Positions 1 to 4,525 of a stretch of DNA of 5,391 bases are shown in pieces. Position 1 is the first letter of the stretch, and every line of letters begins with the position of its first letter. The translations under genes and the position numbers were made by a program. Origin of the DNA: JBBKWQ01 sp037969115 (lineage in GTDB: Bacteria > Actinomycetota > Acidimicrobiia > Acidimicrobiales > Ilumatobacteraceae); the NCBI GenBank assembly GCA_037969115.1, contig JBBKWQ010000249.1:1-5391 (forward strand), in the 5' to 3' direction. The notes under the pieces are model-generated. The model saw only the letters and a list, made by a program, of their open reading frames with translations, ran no database searches and was not told the DNA's origin.

Positions 1-920
1 GGCTCACGCAGGAGGTCTCACTCCCCGGCCGGTTCGTGGTGCTCATCCCGAACTCGAAGACCTATGGCATCTCGAAGCGTCTGCCCGACGATGTGCGAAA
101 GCGGCTCCGAGGGATTCTCGACCGGGTCAAGCCCGACGAGCACGGCCTCATCGTTCGTACCGCTGCCGAACACGCGACCGAGGCGGAACTCACCGCCGAC
201 ATGCAGATCCTGCTCGATCAATGGGACGACATCGCCACGCGCGCTGCAAAGGTCAACCGGCCGACGCTGCTGTACCGCGAGCCGGAGTTGGCGGTGCGGG
301 TCATCCGCGAAGAGTTCAATGCCGAATACCGCGGTGTGGTGATCGACGATCACCGACTGTTCGAGGAGGTTCGGAGCTATGTCGCTGCGTTCAATCCCGA
401 GCTCGCGGACCGAATCGAGTACTACGACGCGGAGGCCGAGGGTCTCGCGTTGTTCGAGCGGCATCATGTGCACGAGCAGGTTCACAAGGCGCTCGACCGG
501 AAGGTCTGGTTGCCGTCGGGCGGCTCGCTCATTGTCGAACACACCGAGGCTCTCACGGTCATCGACGTGAACACGGGGAAGAACGTGGGCAAGTCGAATC
601 TGGAAGAGACTGTGTTCCACAACAACATGGAAGCGGCGGAAGAGATCGCCAAACAGCTCCGGCTGCGAGACATCGGTGGCATCATCGTGATCGACTTCAT
701 CGACATGGAGATCAAGGGCAACCGGGCCAAAGTTGTCGAGCTGTTCCGTTCGGCGCTGGCTCGCGACAAGACCCGTACGCAGGTGTTCGACATCTCCGAC
801 CTGGGGCTGGTCGAGATGACCCGCAAGCGCATCGGCGAGGGATTGCTCACCGAGTTCTCCGAACAGTGCCCCGACTGCGAGGGGCGGGGCGTGGTCGTCG
901 ATCACAGCCTGCTCGACTGA
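1..920 (+). CDS. rne: Ribonuclease E/G family endoribonuclease, C-terminal part (5' end outside window)
   Basis: Single-strand-specific endoribonuclease of the RNase E/G family, acting in mRNA decay and in rRNA/tRNA maturation in the cytoplasm. The frame is open from the left edge (first full codon at base 3) to TGA at 918-920, about 305 residues. Visible landmarks are the catalytic-domain start around LTQEVSLPGRFVVLIPNSK, the metal-binding aspartate in VIDVNTGK (codon 564-566, equivalent to D303 of E. coli RNase E), the second aspartate in GGIIVIDFIDM (codon 693-695, equivalent to D346), and the zinc-link motif CPDCEGRG (cysteines at 867-869 and 876-878). The protein stops about ten residues after the zinc link, so it lacks the small domain that follows in E. 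coli RNase E/G; this agrees with actinobacterial members, as I recall them. Any long N-terminal extension would be outside the window. E versus G subtype cannot be decided from this part. The next gene starts 38 bases downstream and is probably cotranscribed. Confidence 0.96.
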   Translation, partial: LTQEVSLPGRFVVLIPNSKTYGISKRLPDDVRKRLRGILDRVKPDEHGLIVRTAAEHATEAELTADMQILLDQWDDIATRAAKVNRPTLLYREPELAVRVIREEFNAEYRGVVIDDHRLFEEVRSYVAAFNPELADRIEYYDAEAEGLALFERHHVHEQVHKALDRKVWLPSGGSLIVEHTEALTVIDVNTGKNVGKSNLEETVFHNNMEAAEEIAKQLRLRDIGGIIVIDFIDMEIKGNRAKVVELFRSALARDKTRTQVFDISDLGLVEMTRKRIGEGLLTEFSEQCPDCEGRGVVVDHSLLD

Positions 921-950
921 GCGACGACGACGATGTGGGTCACCACGACT

Positions 951-954
951 GGAG
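951..954 (+). promoter_or_regulatory. Shine-Dalgarno site of the selenoprotein gene
   Basis: GGAG lies four bases before the ATG at 959. It fixes the start of the small gene in preference to an in-frame GTG at 935, which has no comparable site. A weak inverted repeat (GTCAC at 939-943, GTGAC at 954-958) would place most of this site in a 10-base loop; five base pairs is too little to claim regulation. Confidence 0.6.
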
Positions 955-958
955 TGAC

Positions 959-1273
959 ATGAAGATCGAAATCACCGATGAGGCACGAAACCTGCTTGCG
1001 AAGCGCGGCGGGACCATGACGATCGATTTCATCCGTCCCACCGGTTGAGGCAAGGTCGCCGAGGTGTCGGTCGACACCAACACGAAGAACAAGAACCTGG
1101 CGCCGTACAGCCGGGTCCGTCACCCCGACTACACGATTCTCGTCACGCCCACCCTCAGCGGGCTCGCATCGCGCATGCGAATCACCACCCGGGGAACGTT
1201 CGTGAAGAATCTGGTCGTCGAGCTCGGTAACGACGATCCGGCGCCCGGCGCCTCACCGTCGGATTGCTGCTGA
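959..1273 (+). CDS. Predicted small selenoprotein, IscA/HesB-related 'CC/Se motif' type, UGA = Sec at residue 30
   Basis: Seen: ATG at 959 after GGAG; 29 sense codons beginning MKIEITDEARNLLAKRGG; in-frame TGA at 1046-1048; then 74 more sense codons in the same frame to TGA at 1271-1273, giving 104 residues. GC preference at third positions is strong on both sides of the internal TGA, so the downstream part is under coding constraint. A hairpin suited to selenocysteine insertion follows (1063-1078). The layout (N-terminal ITDEAR helix, TMTIDFIRP strand, reactive site PTG-U-GK, later FVKNLVVEL strand) resembles small IscA/HesB-like proteins whose members carry Cys-Cys or a Sec/Cys pair at this point; I recall them as the 'CC/Se motif family (seleno)protein'. 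Here Sec is followed by Gly, and a Cys-Cys pair forms the extreme C-terminus (DCC). There is no signal peptide or membrane segment. Function is unknown; a thiol/selenol redox or metal-binding role is inference. Alternatives are a recent nonsense mutation or reinitiation at GTG 1064; the hairpin and preserved frame argue against both. Confidence 0.86.
1046..1078 (+). promoter_or_regulatory. Bacterial SECIS element (UGA plus hairpin with GGUC loop)
   Basis: This element would direct SelB to insert selenocysteine at the UGA (1046-1048). After 20 bases comes GGTGTC (1063-1068), loop GGTC (1069-1072) and GACACC (1073-1078): six perfect base pairs closing a four-base loop. In E. coli fdhF the apical part is likewise six pairs (GG, a bulged U, then UGCA) around a GGUC loop, about 18 bases after the UGA. 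The fdhF loop bases G23 and U24 contacted by SelB correspond to G1070 and T1071. There is no bulged U here. The published bacterial SECIS pattern requires a G among the first two loop bases and a UGA-to-loop distance of about 16-37 bases; both hold. The hairpin lies within the coding region, as expected in bacteria. Confidence 0.82.
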
Positions 1274-1277
1274 TCAC

Positions 1278-1349
1278 GGTCGTGAATGCGCTCAAAGCGC
1301 ATTCCGAACCACCGGTGGTCGTGAGTGCGCTACGAGCGGCTTCGGAACC
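1278..1349 (+). repeat. Two imperfect 33-bp tandem repeats, each a potential hairpin
   Basis: Unit 1 (1278-1310) and unit 2 (1317-1349) both begin GGTCGTGA and end GAACC; they match at 26 of 33 positions and are separated by ACCGGT. Unit 1 folds into a perfect hairpin, while unit 2 keeps the outer ends and the inner GCGCT/AGCG pairing but has central mismatches. The junction also forms a 12-base palindrome, ACCACCGGTGGT (1308-1319). The repeats fill most of the 127-base gap between the selenoprotein gene and rplU. They could be a small dispersed palindromic repeat family or a duplicated terminator/processing site; nothing here decides which. Confidence 0.7.
1284..1304 (+). terminator. Hairpin after the selenoprotein gene, possible terminator or RNA processing site
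   Basis: Arms GAATGCGCT (1284-1292) and AGCGCATTC (1296-1304) pair perfectly over 9 bp around a CAA loop, starting 10 bases after the stop codon. No T-tract follows (next bases are CGAACC), so it is not a classical intrinsic terminator. It could act as a weak terminator, as 3'-end protection, or as an RNase target between this gene and rplU. Confidence 0.4.
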
Positions 1350-1384
1350 GGGTACGCACGGTTGGTGCGGGTGCACGGCGTCGA

Positions 1385-1390
1385 TAGCAT
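1385..1390 (+). promoter_or_regulatory. Candidate -10 box of the rplU-rpmA promoter
   Basis: TAGCAT fits the actinobacterial TANNNT pattern and lies 10 bases before the rplU ATG. A poor -35 candidate, TTGGTG, is at 1362-1367 with a 17-base spacer. Transcription would start only a few bases before the ATG, giving a near-leaderless mRNA; this agrees with the lack of a good ribosome-binding site (only AGG at 1396-1398, two bases from the ATG). Sequence-based inference only. Confidence 0.4.
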
Positions 1391-1400
1391 CTGACAGGTT

Positions 1401-1712
1401 ATGTATGCAGTGATCGCCTCTGGCGGCAAGCAGGAAAAGGTGACCGAAGGTCAGCAGGTCGAGCTCGAGTTGCTCGACGGCGACGAAGGCAGCGACGTGT
1501 CGCTGACCCCCGTCCTCGTCGTCGACGGAGACACCGTGCTGGCCGGTATCGATGCGCTCAAGGGTGCATCTGTCACGGCCACGATCGTCGGAACCACCAA
1601 GGGCCCGAAGATCAATGGTTACACCTTCAAGCGCCGCACCAACCAGCACCGTCGTTACGGGCACCGTCAGAACTACACGGTGGTCCAGATCAAGTCGATC
1701 AAGAAGAGTTGA
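1401..1712 (+). CDS. rplU: 50S ribosomal protein bL21
   Basis: Structural protein of the large ribosomal subunit that binds 23S rRNA. The 103-residue product begins MYAVIASGGKQEKVTEGQ, the family's typical N-terminus, and has the conserved basic C-terminal stretch FKRRTNQHRRYGHRQNYT (about residues 75-92) that makes rRNA contacts; it ends in KSIKKS. The length equals that of E. coli L21. The ATG at 1401 is chosen because the family starts with MYAVI; ribosome-binding signals here are weak. rpmA follows after nine bases and its ribosome-binding site overlaps the rplU stop, so the two are cotranscribed and probably translationally coupled. Confidence 0.97.
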   Translation: MYAVIASGGKQEKVTEGQQVELELLDGDEGSDVSLTPVLVVDGDTVLAGIDALKGASVTATIVGTTKGPKINGYTFKRRTNQHRRYGHRQNYTVVQIKSIKKS

Positions 1713-1715
1713 GGA
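1711..1715 (+). promoter_or_regulatory. Shine-Dalgarno site of rpmA, overlapping the rplU stop
   Basis: GAGGA overlaps the TGA of rplU (1710-1712) and lies six bases before the rpmA ATG. Ribosomes finishing rplU would be placed to start rpmA. Confidence 0.65.
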
Positions 1716-1721
1716 ACCCTC

Positions 1722-1976
1722 ATGTCAAAGACAAAAGGTGGCGGTTCAACCCGCAACGGTCGTGATTCCAACGCCCAGCGCCTCGGCGTGAAGGTGTTCG
1801 GCGGCACGCAGGTCACCGCCGGCACGATCATCATCCGTCAGCGTGGCACCAAGTTCCATCCCGGCAAGAACGTCGGCAAGGGTGGCGACGACACGTTGTT
1901 CTCACTCGTCGACGGCGCCGTGCAGTTCGGTGAGCGCAAGGGCCGCAAGGTCGTCGACGTCACGCCCGTCAACTGA
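1722..1976 (+). CDS. rpmA: 50S ribosomal protein bL27
   Basis: Large-subunit ribosomal protein whose N-terminal tail reaches toward the peptidyl transferase centre. The 84 residues include MSKTKGGGSTRNGRDSNAQ, then RLGVKVFGGTQVTAGTIIIR and QRGTKFHPGKNVGKGGDDT, all typical of bL27; length is normal. The N-terminus starts directly with MSKTKGGG, so there is no cleavable extension of the kind found in Firmicutes and their relatives. It is the second gene of the rplU-rpmA pair and is followed by two hairpins before the oppositely oriented dgt-like gene. Confidence 0.97.
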   Translation: MSKTKGGGSTRNGRDSNAQRLGVKVFGGTQVTAGTIIIRQRGTKFHPGKNVGKGGDDTLFSLVDGAVQFGERKGRKVVDVTPVN

Positions 1977-1981
1977 GTCCC

Positions 1982-1997
1982 GAACTCACGAGAGTTC
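1982..1997 (+). repeat. Short inverted repeat after rpmA
   Basis: GAACTC (1982-1987) and GAGTTC (1992-1997) pair perfectly around an ACGA loop, five bases after the rpmA stop. With the larger hairpin just downstream it forms a double-hairpin 3' end; it may protect the transcript or aid termination. Confidence 0.4.
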
Positions 1998-2003
1998 TGG
2001 TCC

Positions 2004-2030
2004 GAAGGAGCGCTCCGGCGCTCCTTCTTC
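2004..2030 (+). terminator. Probable terminator between convergent rpmA and dgt-like genes
   Basis: GAAGGAGCGC (2004-2013) and GCGCTCCTTC (2018-2027) pair over 10 bp around a TCCG loop, followed by TTC and then GC-rich sequence. A perfect GC-rich stem in a 96-base gap between two genes facing each other is what a terminator would look like. The plus-strand U-tract is short and the minus-strand side lacks one, so it may work mainly for rpmA, or need Rho-like help. Confidence 0.65.
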
Positions 2031-2072
2031 GCGTCCGAGGCGACGAAGGAACGCGAGTGCGGCGGGCGACAT

Positions 2073-3200
2073 TCACACGTCGATGCCGGCCGGCAGTCGG
2101 CTGCGATCCCAGCCGAGCAGCGCGAGCGCCTGACGGCAGGCGAAACGGTCGGTCATGCCGCCGACGTATTCGACAGAGCGGGTGAGCGCCTCTTCACCGC
2201 CGGCATCGAGTTGGTGCGCGCCCGGAAGCAGGTTCGGACGATCGGCGTAGTGTTCGACCAGTGCTCGGAGCAGTTTGATCACCGAGTCGGCCTGGGCGAC
2301 GCTGGCAGGGCGCAGGTACACGTGCTCGTAGTTGAATCGACGGAACGCGGCGAGCGCGTCGGCGTGGTTGCGGAGCATGCCGAGGCGGCCGGTGTCGGCG
2401 GTGGCATGGATCATCGCGCGCACGAACGTGCCGAGCTGCGTCGAGCGATCGGTACCGCAGAGCTCCGCGACCTCGGAAGGCAGCATGTCGGTCGACACGA
2501 TGCCGGCGGCGACCGCGTCCTCGAAGTCGTGACACACGTACGCGATCCGGTCGGCCCACGACACGACTTCACCCTCCGGAGTTGCCGGCGCCGGACGACT
2601 CCACGAGTGATTTCGCACGCCGTCGAGCGTTTCCGAGCAGAGGTTGAGCGGTACGAGCGTCACGTCGGCACCCCACGTGGCGTGGTCGAAGCCGCCAGGC
2701 AGGTACGGCGAGAGGGCATCCTCGCTGGCGTGTCCGCCGGGTCCGTGTCCACAGTCGTGACCGATCGCGATCGCCTCGGTGAGTGCCACGTTCAAGCCGA
2801 GTGCCTGCGCCACCGACCGGGCGACCTGAGCGACCTCGAGGGCGTGGGTGAGACGCGTCCGCTGATGGTCGTCGGGAAACACGAACACCTGGGTCTTGCC
2901 GGCCAGTCGACGAAATGCCGTGGCGTGCAGAATACGGTCACGGTCGCGTTCGAACGCCGTCCGGAACGGGTCGGGCTGCTCGTCGGTGACCCGATCACCG
3001 GCCCCGATGGACCGTGTCGCGAGAGGTGCGAGATGGTCGTGCTCGTGGTGCTCGCGAGCATGCCGATCGAGCACTGCGCCGTGACCAGGTCCCGCCCACG
3101 AGTTTTCGTGGGCGAGCATCAACTCGCCGTGACTGTGCCCTCGCATGGTTGACACCCAGCGCTCGGCGCGGTCCTGGATCTCCGTATCTGGCTCTGCCAC
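2073..3200 (-). CDS. dgt: dGTPase-like HD-domain triphosphohydrolase
   Basis: Probable deoxynucleoside triphosphate triphosphohydrolase (dNTP to nucleoside plus tripolyphosphate), controlling cytoplasmic dNTP pools. The 375-residue product shows the family's FERDRDRILHATAFRRLAGKTQVF stretch in two parts (about 83-106) and HD-domain metal ligands: His119 in RTRLTHALEV, His148-Asp149 in GHDCGHGPGGH, and Asp217 in WADRIAYVCHD. The usual family form of the second motif is GHDLGHxPFGH, so this is a variant. NHSWSRP and PEGEVVSWADR also match the family. Residues 1-60 form a His-rich N-terminal extension (GHSHGE, REHHEHDH) of unknown role. Start: GTG at 3200, six bases from a TANNNT box and seven from AGGG; GTG at 3206 is the longer alternative. 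The gene runs opposite to its neighbours and interrupts the usual rpmA-obg adjacency. The dGTPase family is clear; exact substrate is not. Confidence 0.88.
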   Translation of the reverse strand: MAEPDTEIQDRAERWVSTMRGHSHGELMLAHENSWAGPGHGAVLDRHAREHHEHDHLAPLATRSIGAGDRVTDEQPDPFRTAFERDRDRILHATAFRRLAGKTQVFVFPDDHQRTRLTHALEVAQVARSVAQALGLNVALTEAIAIGHDCGHGPGGHASEDALSPYLPGGFDHATWGADVTLVPLNLCSETLDGVRNHSWSRPAPATPEGEVVSWADRIAYVCHDFEDAVAAGIVSTDMLPSEVAELCGTDRSTQLGTFVRAMIHATADTGRLGMLRNHADALAAFRRFNYEHVYLRPASVAQADSVIKLLRALVEHYADRPNLLPGAHQLDAGGEEALTRSVEYVGGMTDRFACRQALALLGWDRSRLPAGIDV

Positions 3201-3206
3201 GAGCAC

Positions 3207-3212
3207 ACCCTA
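3207..3212 (-). promoter_or_regulatory. Candidate -10 box (leaderless start) or ribosome-binding site of the dgt-like gene
   Basis: On the minus strand TAGGGT fits TANNNT and is followed by exactly six bases and then GTG (3200), the spacing expected if transcription starts on the start codon. The same bases contain AGGG, seven bases from the GTG, which could instead be a Shine-Dalgarno site. The two readings cannot both be the main one. Confidence 0.45.
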
Positions 3213-3256
3213 GAGTCGGCCGCCGCCGATCGGAACCAGGTCGGGAGTGTCGTCGG

Positions 3257-3262
3257 TATCCT
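3257..3262 (+). promoter_or_regulatory. Candidate -10 box for leaderless obg transcription
   Basis: TATCCT matches TANNNT and is followed by exactly six bases and the obg GTG at 3269. No purine-rich ribosome-binding site precedes this GTG, which supports a leaderless mRNA starting at or next to the start codon. No convincing -35 box was found. Confidence 0.5.
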
Positions 3263-3268
3263 CACTGC

Positions 3269-4525
3269 GTGTCCCAGTTCGTCGACGAATGCCAACTCAA
3301 TGTGCGCGGCGGTGATGGCGGCGCAGGATGTGTGTCGTTCCGGCGAGAGGGCCCCGTGGTGCACGGTGGTCCGAATGGGGGAGACGGCGGCAACGGTGGA
3401 GGTGTCTGGCTCATCGCCGACCACAACGTCTCGTCGCTGCTCGCGTTCAGGGATCACCCACACCGTCGGGCAACCAACGGTGTTCACGGCAAGGGCAAGG
3501 ACCTGCACGGCCGCCGCGGGGAATCGCTCGAGATCAAGGTGCCCGAAGGCACCACGGTGAGCGACCTGTACTCGGGCGAGGTGCTCGCCGAACTGAACCG
3601 CCATGGCGATCGATGGCTGGCCGCCGCGGGCGGTCGCGGCGGCCGCGGCAATGCCCGGTTCCTGTCGAACAGACGCCGTGTCCCGACCTTCGCCGAGCAG
3701 GGCGAACACGGTGAGGAACGCTGGCTGAAGATGGAGATCCGGCTCATGGCCGACGTCGCCCTCGTCGGATTCCCGAACGTCGGCAAGAGCACGCTCATCA
3801 GTGTGATCTCGGCCGCGAAGCCGAAAATTGCGAACTATCCGTTCACCACGCTCGAACCCAACCTCGGCGTGGTGAGTCTCGACGATGCAACCGAGTTCGT
3901 CGTCGCCGACATTCCCGGGCTCATCGAGGGTGCCAGCGAAGGGAAGGGACTCGGCCATCAGTTCCTCCGTCATGTCGAGCGAGCACGCGTCCTGTGCCTT
4001 CTGATCGATCTGGCACCCATGGACATCGTGTCGCCGCAAGAACAGGAGCGCGTGCTCCTGCAAGAACTGGGTCAGTACCAACCAGACCTGCTCGACCGCC
4101 CTCGACTCATCGTCGGTACCAAAGCTGATGCCGTGCAGCCGAATGAGCTCGCCGCACTGGGATGGGATGGGGACGTCATCTCATCGGTCACGCACCAGGG
4201 AGTGCCCGAACTGGTCGGCCGAATGGCTTCGCTCGTGCACGCGGCGCGTCAGTCTTCGCCGACTCCCGAAGGCGTCGTCGTGCTCCGGCCCGACGTGTCC
4301 GGCGCGGTGGTCGAACGTGTCGAAGACAACGAGTTCCGACTCGTCGGCCGCGAGGTCGAGCGCGTCGTCGCGCTGAACGACGTGACCACCAGCGAGGCGT
4401 TGTCATACATCGACTACCAACTCGAACGGCTCGGCGTGCTGAAGATGCTGGCGCGCGCCGGCGTGTCCGAAGGCGATGTCGTCTGGATCGGAACGTTCAG
4501 CTTCGAGTACAAGCCGGATCTGTGA
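3269..4525 (+). CDS. obg: GTPase Obg/CgtA, 50S assembly factor
   Basis: Essential cytoplasmic GTPase that binds the large ribosomal subunit and links its assembly to stress and nucleotide state. The 418-residue product has the three family domains: a glycine-rich Obg fold (about 1-157, FVDECQLNVRGGDGGAG then GGPNGGDGGNGGGVW), the G domain (about 158-325) and the C-terminal OCT domain (about 335-413, ending GDVVWIGTFSFEY). G motifs are G1 GFPNVGKS (167-174), G2 TT in YPFTTLEPN (190-198), G3 DIPG (214-217), G4 TKAD (284-287; usually NKxD) and G5 SSV (305-307). The start is GTG at 3269: SQFVDE is the family N-terminus, and the frame stays open upstream only as non-homologous antisense of the dgt-like gene. 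There is no acidic C-terminal tail. Its TGA shares one base with the proB ATG, so obg and proB are one operon. Confidence 0.97.
   Translation: MSQFVDECQLNVRGGDGGAGCVSFRREGPVVHGGPNGGDGGNGGGVWLIADHNVSSLLAFRDHPHRRATNGVHGKGKDLHGRRGESLEIKVPEGTTVSDLYSGEVLAELNRHGDRWLAAAGGRGGRGNARFLSNRRRVPTFAEQGEHGEERWLKMEIRLMADVALVGFPNVGKSTLISVISAAKPKIANYPFTTLEPNLGVVSLDDATEFVVADIPGLIEGASEGKGLGHQFLRHVERARVLCLLIDLAPMDIVSPQEQERVLLQELGQYQPDLLDRPRLIVGTKADAVQPNELAALGWDGDVISSVTHQGVPELVGRMASLVHAARQSSPTPEGVVVLRPDVSGAVVERVEDNEFRLVGREVERVVALNDVTTSEALSYIDYQLERLGVLKMLARAGVSEGDVVWIGTFSFEYKPDL

Noticed and set aside
18..905. Long minus-strand open frame opposite rne
   Set aside because: A mirror of codon bias in GC-rich DNA; no recognisable protein and fully opposite a well-supported gene.
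939..958. Inverted repeat GTCAC/GTGAC around the selenoprotein ribosome-binding site
   Set aside because: Only five pairs with a 10-base loop; too weak to call a regulatory switch.
1046..1048. In-frame TGA as a nonsense mutation, sequencing error or pseudogene mark
   Set aside because: Frame and codon bias continue for 74 codons, the family is known to carry Sec/Cys at this point, and a GGUC hairpin is correctly spaced. Read data would still be the final check.
1064..1273. Independent small gene starting at GTG 1064
   Set aside because: The GTG lies inside the hairpin stem, has no spaced ribosome-binding site, and the product would begin mid-domain.
2211..3152. Long plus-strand open frame opposite the dgt-like gene
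   Set aside because: The minus strand carries the HD motifs and family matches; this frame shows none.
3014..3268. Upstream extension of the obg frame
   Set aside because: The added residues match nothing in Obg and lie antisense to the dgt-like gene; the family N-terminus begins at GTG 3269.
3119..4081. Long minus-strand open frame opposite obg
   Set aside because: Overlaps obg and the promoter region; no family resemblance.
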